The notes under the pieces: model-generated
Told to the model about the DNA's origin: nothing
Database searches by the model: none
The model's input: only the letters and a program-made list of their open reading frames with translations
Made by a program: the position numbers and the translations under genes
Origin: Balneolaceae bacterium
Lineage (GTDB): Bacteria > Bacteroidota > Rhodothermia > Balneolales > Balneolaceae
Length of the DNA stretch: 44,777 nt
Assembly (NCBI GenBank): GCA_007134085.1
Contig: SLLL01000078.1
Span: forward strand, 1 to 44,777
Direction: 5' to 3'
Shown: one piece after another, positions 36,865 to 44,777 of the stretch
How the letters are laid out: each line of letters opens with the position of its first letter
Numbering within the stretch: position 1 is the first letter of the stretch

Positions 36865-39416
36865 TGAATTTTTTCCGGGAACTCTTTTCACCTTATAGCT
36901 GGAAGCTTGCATACAGGGATTCAAAATCTCAGTGGAGAAGCCTTATCATCTACACATCGTCCGTAGTAGCCGGTGTCGCAGCTTTGGTAGCGATTCTCTC
37001 CTTTCGAAATGATGTATTACTTACAGTTGATGGCCAATCACGTGAGCTGTTAGGTGCCGATCTGGAATTGCGGTCAACACAGCCGTTTCATGAAGATGTC
37101 ATTGCTTTTATCGACTCTACAGGCGGAAGTGATGCCACAGCCTGGGAGTTTAATTCCATGGTGCTTTTTAATGAAGCCGGTGCTACAAGGCTTTCTCAGA
37201 TACGGGCTATAGATGGCCCATTCCCGCTCTATGGTGAACTATCAACAGAACCTGCTGAAGCTGCTTTAAATTACCAGAAAAATAATAGTGCACTTGTGGA
37301 GCAGTCTGCCATGAGCCAGTTTAACATCTCTGTGGGCGATACCATCCGGGTTGGCAACAGAAACCTTGCGGTTGAAGGAGCTCTTTTAAGTGTACCCGGA
37401 GAAGCTGCCGCGTTTTCGCTTGTGGGGCCGAGAGTGTATCTCCCAAAAAGTGCTATAGAAGGAACCGGGCTGCTGGACAGGGGCAGCCGTGTGGAATACA
37501 AGCACTATTTCCAGTTTGATGATGCTGAGAGCCTCATAGCCTTTACTGAAGCTTTCAGGCCTTTGGGACGTGAGCATCAGGTACGTACGGAAACCGTAGA
37601 GAGCCGAATTGCAACATTCGAAGTTATTGTTAATAATCTTACACGGTTTTTAGGATTGATCGCCTTCATCGCTCTCCTACTTGGCGGGCTTGGTGTTGGC
37701 AGTGCGATTTATGTTTACATCAAACGAAAAACAGCAACCGTTGCCACATTACGGTGCCTGGGCATGACGAAGGAGAAGATACTTGCTGTTTTTGCAATTC
37801 AGGTTGCAGTGCTTGGTTTTATGGGGGCACTTTCCGGTACCGGTATTGGCCTCATTTTGCAGTTTTATATCCCCACACTATTTGCTGATTTGCTTCCTTT
37901 TCAGATAATTCAAGCCCTCTCGTTTGAGGCCATTTCTCTTGGGCTATTTACGGGTGTTCTGATTAGTGTGATATTTTCCCTGCTGCCACTCGCATCAGTC
38001 TCTGCCATTTCGCCGCTATTAACACTGCGAAGTACAGATTTTTCTCCGATAGGCTCTCTCCCAAAAAAAGTGAAATTCATCACACTCTCCATATCACTGG
38101 CAGTATTGATATTTATTGTTGGCCTTTTGACAGAGAGTTATATCGCTTCTCTGGTATTTACGCTAAGCCTGCTTCTTTTTGTGTTGCTTCTCTGGGGCGT
38201 GGCTGCATTTCTTATTGCCGCGGTAAAATCCCTTCGGCTCAAGTCGTTTTCTTACACTGTTCGGCAGGGCATGGCAAATCTATTCAGGCCAAATAATCAG
38301 ACATCCATGCTGATGACAACCCTTGGTATGGGCATGCTTTTGATTGGGACACTCTATCTTTCGCAGGATATGCTTCTTCAGCGGATAAACCTGGAAACCG
38401 GTGATGACACCCCTGATTTGGTTTTCTACGACATACAAATGGACCAAAATGACAGGCTAAATGAAATAATTACCGAAGAAGGTGCCAAAGTGATTCAAAA
38501 TGTACCAATAGTTTCTATGCGCCTCTCTTCCCGGAAAGGGCAATCTGTACAGGAGATGCGGCGGGATACAACCGTATCCATAAGCAACTGGGTGCTTTCG
38601 CGGGAGTACAGGGTTACCTATCGAGAAGAGCTGAATGAAGCAGAAACGATACTAAGAGGTGAATGGATTGGCCAGGCAGAAGGCCTGAGTTCTGTAATAC
38701 CGATATCCATTTCAACTCAAATTGAGGATGAACTCCAACTTCAGATTGGAGATACCCTCGGCTTTAATGTGCAGGGTGTGCCTATTACAACTACTGTTGC
38801 GAGTGTGCGTGAAGTGGATTTTCAGCGGCCTGAACCAAACTTTTTCGTGGTATTTCCTGCAGGTGTTCTTGAACAGGCACCACAGTTTTTTGCATCAACA
38901 GTAAAAACTAACGACGATGCACAATCAGCAAGGCTGCAAAGCGCCGTTGTGAATGAACTGCCTAACGTATCTGCAATAGATATATCTGTTGCGCTGGCAA
39001 GCGTTCGGGAGTTTCTCGATAAGGTTTCGATGGCTGTACAATTTATGGCACTCTTCAGCATCTTTACCGGCTTTATAGTCCTTGCAAGTTCCATAGCAAT
39101 CAGCCGGCGGCAGCGTACAAAAGAATCTGTACTGTTGCGCACGTTGGGAGCAAATAACAGCCAGGTTGGTTCCATTCAAACCATTGAGTATGCACTGCTT
39201 GGGCTGCTGTCTAGCCTTACGGGTTTGTTGCTTGCTATAGCAGCAAGCTGGGGGCTTGCTTACTTCTACTTTGATCTTGCCTTTATACCGAACTTCATCA
39301 CGCTAACGGCCATCACTCTTTTCATCATGCTCCTTGCAATACTGATTGGCTGGAGCGGGAGCAGGCACATTTTCAAGCATTCACCACTCGAAATATTGAG
39401 GCTGCAAACAAACTGA
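36864..39416 (+). CDS. FtsX-like ABC transporter permease (YbbP-type)
   Basis: 850 aa with two FtsX-like TM blocks: GGLGVGSAIYVYIKRKTATVATLRCLGMTKEKIL and ISRRQRTKESVLLRTLGANNSQVGSIQTIEYALLG. Confidence 0.93.
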   Translation: MNFFRELFSPYSWKLAYRDSKSQWRSLIIYTSSVVAGVAALVAILSFRNDVLLTVDGQSRELLGADLELRSTQPFHEDVIAFIDSTGGSDATAWEFNSMVLFNEAGATRLSQIRAIDGPFPLYGELSTEPAEAALNYQKNNSALVEQSAMSQFNISVGDTIRVGNRNLAVEGALLSVPGEAAAFSLVGPRVYLPKSAIEGTGLLDRGSRVEYKHYFQFDDAESLIAFTEAFRPLGREHQVRTETVESRIATFEVIVNNLTRFLGLIAFIALLLGGLGVGSAIYVYIKRKTATVATLRCLGMTKEKILAVFAIQVAVLGFMGALSGTGIGLILQFYIPTLFADLLPFQIIQALSFEAISLGLFTGVLISVIFSLLPLASVSAISPLLTLRSTDFSPIGSLPKKVKFITLSISLAVLIFIVGLLTESYIASLVFTLSLLLFVLLLWGVAAFLIAAVKSLRLKSFSYTVRQGMANLFRPNNQTSMLMTTLGMGMLLIGTLYLSQDMLLQRINLETGDDTPDLVFYDIQMDQNDRLNEIITEEGAKVIQNVPIVSMRLSSRKGQSVQEMRRDTTVSISNWVLSREYRVTYREELNEAETILRGEWIGQAEGLSSVIPISISTQIEDELQLQIGDTLGFNVQGVPITTTVASVREVDFQRPEPNFFVVFPAGVLEQAPQFFASTVKTNDDAQSARLQSAVVNELPNVSAIDISVALASVREFLDKVSMAVQFMALFSIFTGFIVLASSIAISRRQRTKESVLLRTLGANNSQVGSIQTIEYALLGLLSSLTGLLLAIAASWGLAYFYFDLAFIPNFITLTAITLFIMLLAILIGWSGSRHIFKHSPLEILRLQTN

Positions 39417-39426
39417 AGCAACTGTG

Positions 39427-39597
39427 ATGACAAATCGAAAAGTCTGGATTGTATCCGGCGTAACACTGATTGCCTGCATAATTCTTACAGTTTTTCTCTA
39501 TATCCGAACCGGAAACTTATTCATCGCTATACTTATCGCACCTCCAATTATTTATTACGCCCTTAAATACAAAGGGAGAAAAGGGCTCTCAGATTGA
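39427..39597 (+). CDS. Small (56 aa) predicted two-TM membrane protein
   Basis: MTNRKVWIVSGVTLIACIILTVFLYIRTGNLFIAILIAPPIIYYALKYKGRKGLSD; below the ORF-track cutoff; 10 bp after the permease. Confidence 0.6.
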   Translation: MTNRKVWIVSGVTLIACIILTVFLYIRTGNLFIAILIAPPIIYYALKYKGRKGLSD

Positions 39598-39715
39598 GGT
39601 TTTACGAAATTTGATAATTAAGACAACTTTATCTGTTTACGTTTTACCCTTTTTTGAGCAAATTGTAAGAAAGAGCATAAAGTGATGTTAACCATAAACT
39701 AAAAACAGGATTATT

Positions 39716-40585
39716 ATGAAGATTCTCGTCCCTATTGACTTTTCTGACCGCAGCAAGAAAGCACTTGAAGTAGCAGCTACATTTGCCAAACTGTTTAATG
39801 GTATGGTTACACCGTTTTATTCTCATCTACCTATTTCTGAGTTGGATGAGCCCTACGCATTAGGCATGGGAAGCAAAATGTACCAGAAATTTGATGAACT
39901 TGAAGACACATTGCTCAACCGTGTTAAGGAGATTTCGGAACAGCTTGTGCAGGCTGAAAATCTCACCAATCCTGTTGTTGTTTTGGGCAATGCCGCGCAA
40001 AGTATCATTGATGCATCAGATAACTACGATTATGTAATCATGAGCAGCCACGGGCGAACAGGATTTTCAAGGTTTCTGCTTGGTTCGGTTGCTGAAAAGG
40101 TGCTGCGCCTTTCGCACACACCTGTTATGATTGTTGAAAACGAATCAGATGTGGGAAATTTTGAAAATATTCTGGTTACAACTGACTTTTCCGATAATGC
40201 AGCAGAAGCATACCCTCATGCCATAAATATTGCGAAGCAAACAGGCGGAACAATTGATCTGGTACATATCCTTAGCTTTGATCAGTTTGATGAAAAAGAA
40301 AAAGATCTCTCTCTAAGGAAAATAAGGGAAGAGCGCCTCAAAATTCTGAAAAAAGAGTATTTCCATGAGATATCAGATCAGGTAAACCAGCAAGTAATCA
40401 TCTCTCAAAATACCCCGCATGAAGCTATTTTTAAGCATGTAACTGAGAACCCATACAATTTGGTAATTATGGCTACAGTGGGCAGAACCGGTATCAACTA
40501 CCTAATGATGGGCAGTACAACTGCAAATGTTGTAAGGCATGTAAAATCTGCCGTGCTTAGTGTAAATCCCAAAATGAGTGGTTAA
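39716..40585 (+). CDS. Universal stress protein, tandem UspA domains
   Basis: MKILVPIDFSDRSKKALEVAATFAKLF; VIMSSHGRTGFSRFLLGSVAEKVLRLSHTPVMIV; second copy NILVTTDFSDNAAEAYPHA...VIMATVGRTGINYLMMGSTTANVVRHVKSAVLSV. Confidence 0.95.
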   Translation: MKILVPIDFSDRSKKALEVAATFAKLFNGMVTPFYSHLPISELDEPYALGMGSKMYQKFDELEDTLLNRVKEISEQLVQAENLTNPVVVLGNAAQSIIDASDNYDYVIMSSHGRTGFSRFLLGSVAEKVLRLSHTPVMIVENESDVGNFENILVTTDFSDNAAEAYPHAINIAKQTGGTIDLVHILSFDQFDEKEKDLSLRKIREERLKILKKEYFHEISDQVNQQVIISQNTPHEAIFKHVTENPYNLVIMATVGRTGINYLMMGSTTANVVRHVKSAVLSVNPKMSG

Positions 40586-40597
40586 ATTATATCAAAA

Positions 40598-40627
40598 AAA
40601 GAGCCTGATGTTCAAATCAGACTCTTT
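40598..40627. terminator. Rho-independent-like terminator between convergent genes
   Basis: AAAGAGcCTGAT-loop-ATCAGaCTCTTT with one internal mismatch, flanked by A run and TTTAATT. Confidence 0.75.
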
Positions 40628-40652
40628 AATTAATGTTGGGGTATTATTATGT

Positions 40653-42194
40653 TTAAAAATTGAATCGGAGAGTACTGAGCAACTGCCATCTATCAACAGA
40701 ACGTGTTGCTTCTTCTGAGCGGAAAGTTATACCCGGAGGGTCATCGGGCAGTAAAGAATAATCATACGATGCGTAATCGTAAACCGCAGAAACCTCTTCC
40801 CAGTTTGCATATTGCGCTGCAAATTCGAGCCTCAGATTTGGGGTGATTGAAAAACCCGCTCCAAGTGCGTACACATCTCTGTCATTTGAAATATCCGCAT
40901 ACCTGCCGGGTAACCGGCTGTAGCCTGCTCTTAGTGTAAATTCCAGAGTAATATCATACGCAATTCCAGCTCTGAAGCTCCAAACTGACCTGAAATTATC
41001 TTCAATAAAATCGTTTTCAATAAGTTGATCCTCAAACAAACTACTTTCTCTGAAATCTATTCGGGTGGCTGAATAATCAACATATTCTGCAGAAACCGAA
41101 GCTGACAAGCCATTTATGTTCTGCATACCAAAACCTAAAGCTGTCCTTGCCGGATATTTCACTCTGTAAGAGAACTCACTATCTGTAAAATCAGAAAATT
41201 CAACACCGTTATTAAATGTAGTTCTTAAATCTGCATTGAAGGTTTCATCTACATCAATTGTTGTTGGGAAAGTGTAACTAACTCCTATATTAAACTGATC
41301 TGAAATTTTGTAGAGCAACCCTGCCCGTGCTCGAAAACCGGAAAACTGGCTTCTGAGCCCATCATCAAGAATCAGGTTATCAACATCGGTATCGCCAAAA
41401 CCATCACCGTTGCTATCAATTATAGTGCTGGAATAGTCGTTGAATTCATCAATTTCCTGGAATATCCGGTTGTAGTTGTATCTGCCCGATAGTAGCCCGA
41501 TACTAGCACCAATCAGAAAATTTTCCTGAAATTCTGTGGCAAAGAACATGGAATATTCGCCACTGTATCCGCGTTGTATAATTTCACCTTGTTGCCTTAG
41601 GCCAAGAAAGTCACCAAACCGATCAAACCCAACCCTGAAAATAGACTCATCCCAGTCCTCAAACTCATCACCGAAGTCTGTTGCGAACGTATTGAATGCG
41701 ATCTCCTGATATGGGGACCCGTCAAACTTAAACTTATCAGTTATGGTACTGTTCTCGTTGCGTGCGCGGAATCCAAGCGCCCGGTTGTAAACAGAGTGTT
41801 GAGCATAACCAGCACCAATCACAAAACTCCCCTGAACTGTTGGGAAGGAATACAAGAAACCAAAATTCGAAACTCCGTTCTGGCTGTTGTCAAGAGTACG
41901 GCTCTGGCCAAGATATATGGCGTCTTCCTCAACAGAACGGTATGAAAGGCCAAATTCACCAAAGCTTTTATTGTGAAGCGCCATACTTGCCGGATTATCC
42001 ATAAAGCTCCCAAACCCGGATTTAAAAGCAGTGCCTGGCATAATGATGGAAATAGGGTCATTTGCAGCTCCCTGCTCTCCGAATAGCGTAGCCTGATAAC
42101 TATATAAAAGTGCGTTATTAGGGTTTTGAGCAGTCAGGCTGTTAAAGCCCGTCAAAACAATTAACGTGAAAAGTAAGGGCATCTTTTTAAACAT
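40653..42194 (-). CDS. OMPP1/FadL/TodX-type outer-membrane protein
   Basis: Signal peptide; MDNPASMALHNKSFGEFGLSYRS; GVSYTFPTTIDVD; C-terminal RWQLLSTLRFNF. Confidence 0.8.
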   Translation of the reverse strand: MFKKMPLLFTLIVLTGFNSLTAQNPNNALLYSYQATLFGEQGAANDPISIIMPGTAFKSGFGSFMDNPASMALHNKSFGEFGLSYRSVEEDAIYLGQSRTLDNSQNGVSNFGFLYSFPTVQGSFVIGAGYAQHSVYNRALGFRARNENSTITDKFKFDGSPYQEIAFNTFATDFGDEFEDWDESIFRVGFDRFGDFLGLRQQGEIIQRGYSGEYSMFFATEFQENFLIGASIGLLSGRYNYNRIFQEIDEFNDYSSTIIDSNGDGFGDTDVDNLILDDGLRSQFSGFRARAGLLYKISDQFNIGVSYTFPTTIDVDETFNADLRTTFNNGVEFSDFTDSEFSYRVKYPARTALGFGMQNINGLSASVSAEYVDYSATRIDFRESSLFEDQLIENDFIEDNFRSVWSFRAGIAYDITLEFTLRAGYSRLPGRYADISNDRDVYALGAGFSITPNLRLEFAAQYANWEEVSAVYDYASYDYSLLPDDPPGITFRSEEATRSVDRWQLLSTLRFNF

Positions 42195-42278
42195 AATTCT
42201 CCTATGGTAGATAAATATCTGTGATCATCTTTTGTTTGCAGAGAAAAAACGAAACGTACTTGAGTATGCAGCTATAAA

Positions 42279-43844
42279 TTAATTTCTGCTGCCCCTGTTA
42301 CTGCTTGAGCGTGAGCTTGAGGCCCGGCTGTTTGAACTACTGGATGAAGAACGTACTGTAGATCGATTATTTGATGAGCTAGAGCTTCTGTTAACAGTGG
42401 ATCTGTTTGTGCTTCTGTTGTTAGTTGATCTTACTGTAGATCGATTATTCACTGCACGGTTTACTGTACTTGAAGTAACGGCACTTGAAGCACCACGTAA
42501 TACCTCTCTTGCAATTGCACTTCGGCGAGATTGAGTATTGTTGTTTGCTCTGTTATTAACATTTACCGTTTGGGTTGTGGTAACTCGGTTTCTCACAGAT
42601 TGAACAGCCTGCTGCTGTCTTGTAGCAGGCCTTTGTACACTTACAGCATTTCTTTGCTGATTCTGAGACGAAGAAACAGAGCCTCTGTTCACAGTTGTTG
42701 AAGAATTTCTAACAGAAGAGCTTGTATTCCTGTTTGTTGTTGATCTGTTTACAGAAGAGTTCGTATTTCGGTTGTTTGTACTTCTGTTAACGGTGCTTCT
42801 ATTTGTATTTGTGGAACTGTTTCTGTTAACTGTACTACGGTTAGTATTTGATGAGTTGTTACGATTTACAGTACTTCTGTTATTGCTTGAGGAATTATTG
42901 CGGTTTACAGTACCTCTATTGGTATTGGATGAATTATTCCGGTTTACAGTACCACGGTTAGTACTTCCGGAATTGTTTCGGTTTACAGTACCTCTATTGG
43001 TACTGCCTGAGTTGTTTCGGTTTACGGTTCCACGGTTTGTGTTTCCTGAGTTACTTCTTGTTACCGCACCTCTGTTAGTTGTTCCGCTGTTGTTCCGGTT
43101 AACGATTCCTCTGTTTACCTGCTGGGTTCTCGCAGTGGAGCGGACATCTGTCCGGTTTCTGACATTCGCAGTTGTACGAGCATCTGCGCGTGTATTTCTG
43201 TTCAATGTTTGGGTGCCACGTGATGTAAGTGCTGTACTTCTTGGCCCATAGTTTACAGCTCTGGTTGAACGGCTTGTATGATAATAGACTGTTGCAAAGT
43301 GTGGCCTGTGGTAATAATTCCAGCCCCAATAACTTCCGTAATAGGGGAAATAACCCGGGTAAGCATAATATGAATAGAATCCAAAGTGGTATGGGCGATG
43401 CCAGCCACTATGAAATGCTAAACTAAATCTCCAGCTCGGGTATCTGTAGAACAGAAATGGGCTGTGATAAAAAGAATAAAAATGTGGATGATAAAAGCCA
43501 CCAAAGCCGAAGTGATGATGATGTACAACTGATCTTCTGAACTGAGGAGAATGAGTCAAAGTTGCACCATAGTTCAAATACCAGTCCCTTGTAGCATAGT
43601 CAACGAAATAGTACGCTTCGGCATCTTCCCAGCCGTCTTCATAGCCCAGAACGTAATCATCTTCATTCACAATTTGTGATGATCTTTCCTGCACAGAAGC
43701 CTGCGTTGAAGCTGCGCGATCTACAGGAAGCCTCTCAGATGGCAAAGGTGCCCGCTCAACAGTTTGGAGCTGTGTGTAGCAACCGGTAAAAAAAAGTGCT
43801 GCTACTGTTAAGATGATGGCGTGTAATGTTTTTGAAGATTTCAT
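42279..43844 (-). CDS. Lipoprotein with His/aromatic-rich domain and R/N/S/T low-complexity tandem-repeat region
   Basis: Lipobox MKSSKTLHAIILTVAALFFTGC; HHHHFGFGGFYHPHFYSFYHSPFLFYRYPSWRF; repeated NRGTVNRNNSGST. Confidence 0.8.
   Translation of the reverse strand: MKSSKTLHAIILTVAALFFTGCYTQLQTVERAPLPSERLPVDRAASTQASVQERSSQIVNEDDYVLGYEDGWEDAEAYYFVDYATRDWYLNYGATLTHSPQFRRSVVHHHHFGFGGFYHPHFYSFYHSPFLFYRYPSWRFSLAFHSGWHRPYHFGFYSYYAYPGYFPYYGSYWGWNYYHRPHFATVYYHTSRSTRAVNYGPRSTALTSRGTQTLNRNTRADARTTANVRNRTDVRSTARTQQVNRGIVNRNNSGTTNRGAVTRSNSGNTNRGTVNRNNSGSTNRGTVNRNNSGSTNRGTVNRNNSSNTNRGTVNRNNSSSNNRSTVNRNNSSNTNRSTVNRNSSTNTNRSTVNRSTNNRNTNSSVNRSTTNRNTSSSVRNSSTTVNRGSVSSSQNQQRNAVSVQRPATRQQQAVQSVRNRVTTTQTVNVNNRANNNTQSRRSAIAREVLRGASSAVTSSTVNRAVNNRSTVRSTNNRSTNRSTVNRSSSSSNNRSTVRSSSSSSNSRASSSRSSSNRGSRN
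42784..43095. repeat. Eight-unit 39-bp coding tandem repeat (13-aa period)
   Basis: Units at 42784, 42823, 42862, 42901, 42940, 42979, 43018, 43057; e.g. CGGTTTACAGTACCTCTATTGGTACTGCCTGAGTTGTTT. Confidence 0.85.
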
Positions 43845-44287
43845 GACTTACTCCAGACTTTAAGTATTTACCTTATCCACTTATAAGATACGCTAAATGT
43901 TTCATAATCAATATCACATAACCATGTGATGCCATTAACATCGTAGCTGTTTAACAAACATTTCTAAAAATTTAACGTGACAATATTTTGTTTTGTTCCT
44001 CATAATAGCTCGTAATTTTGGCTACTGACTGGGCAACATTCACGGATTTTGGCATGTTTTCATTTACTACGTACAAACACGTACAATAGTTTCTGTTATT
44101 TGAACTGATTCCTCAGAAAAGTGTAGCCTGATTGGTATCAAGAAATGAATTATAGGATTAACCATCTGTGAACTAGCAGAATGACTCCAAAAGTGTAGTT
44201 ATAAAAACACCAGAAAATATTGTGAGATTTTCATTCCATAAACCCTAAATGTAACTTCACAGATTAATCCGCTTGATCCCGAATGGT

Positions 44288-44777
44288 CTAACTACTGCCA
44301 CGGCTTGAAGAACCCTGGCTTGACGGCCTGCTGTTGCCCGAAGGCCTTGCTGCACTACTGCTTGTGTTACCCCTGTTAGAAGTCCCTCTAAATGAACTAT
44401 TTCCTGTAGATCTCATGGTTCCTGCTCTGTAAAACGTGGATTGGGATCGGGTAGCATTAGTTCTTGCCCTGTTGTGTGTAGAGTTTCTGTTCTGTGCTGC
44501 ACTGTTATAATCTAATCTATTATCATATGTGTACCAACCAACTAGAGGCGGCCTCATAAACTGATCTCTTTCGAAACTTCTTTGGTACTGAGCATATCTC
44601 CTCTCGCGCAGGTTCTGCTGCCTTTCGTTAACCACCACACGCTCAGCAGACGGGAGATTTATCTGATACCTTATGCTGGTAGTAGCAAGACTTTCTCCCC
44701 GGCCCACAAATGTGTTGTTTACATGCCTGGTTCTATTCCTGGATTCATTATCCACGCCTCCACCTGAAAGCCCTGTT
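44288..44777 (-). CDS. Partial CDS (5' part beyond window): R/N/S-rich low-complexity protein
   Basis: Frame stays open to window edge (..TGLSGGGVDNESRNRTRHVNNTF); C-terminus NRGNTSSSAARPSGNSRPSSQGSSSRGSS resembles neighbour's tail. Confidence 0.65.
   Translation of the reverse strand, partial: TGLSGGGVDNESRNRTRHVNNTFVGRGESLATTSIRYQINLPSAERVVVNERQQNLRERRYAQYQRSFERDQFMRPPLVGWYTYDNRLDYNSAAQNRNSTHNRARTNATRSQSTFYRAGTMRSTGNSSFRGTSNRGNTSSSAARPSGNSRPSSQGSSSRGSS

Noticed and set aside
42784-43095. CRISPR-like look of regularly spaced repeats
   Set aside because: Units are contiguous with no unique spacers, in frame within a CDS, and no cas genes are nearby.
42772-43251. 159-aa Leu/Val-rich ORF antisense to the repeat lipoprotein
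   Set aside because: Antisense reading of the 39-bp repeats in an open frame; repetitive composition and no independent start context.
1-44777. tRNA, rRNA, riboswitch, IS or prophage
   Set aside because: Read the intergenic gaps on both strands; no cloverleaf, rRNA-like, transposase or phage signature was recognised. A tRNAscan/Infernal run would be decisive.

Overview
44.8 kb bacterial chromosomal window. Gene content (MutS2, TonB-dependent receptors, FolE, CysS, HU/LysM proteins, OMPP1/FadL porin) suggests Bacteroidota/Balneolota, possibly Balneolaceae; this is inference from protein features only. The window is mostly housekeeping and envelope genes in short operons. No tRNA, rRNA, CRISPR, IS element or prophage was recognised. 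Genes cover nearly all of the window; the larger intergenic gaps are about 100-450 bp. Main candidates: (1) a co-directional cluster HU / HU-TM-LysM fusion / Dabb / CHAD / Smr (28482-31563) ending at a clear hairpin terminator, readable as a possible nucleoid-envelope-(polyphosphate) module; (2) a palindrome plus extra half-sites in the promoter shared by protoporphyrinogen oxidase and a FecA-like TonB receptor, about 3.2 kb from a DtxR-type regulator gene; (3) a lipoprotein with a His/aromatic-rich domain and an array of eight 39-bp coding repeats, next to a second R/N/S-rich protein cut by the window edge; (4) a LacI/cre-like palindrome upstream of a large TonB receptor; (5) a SpoIIE-type phosphatase with an unusual polytopic sensor region. 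Product calls come from reading the translations; no database search was run.
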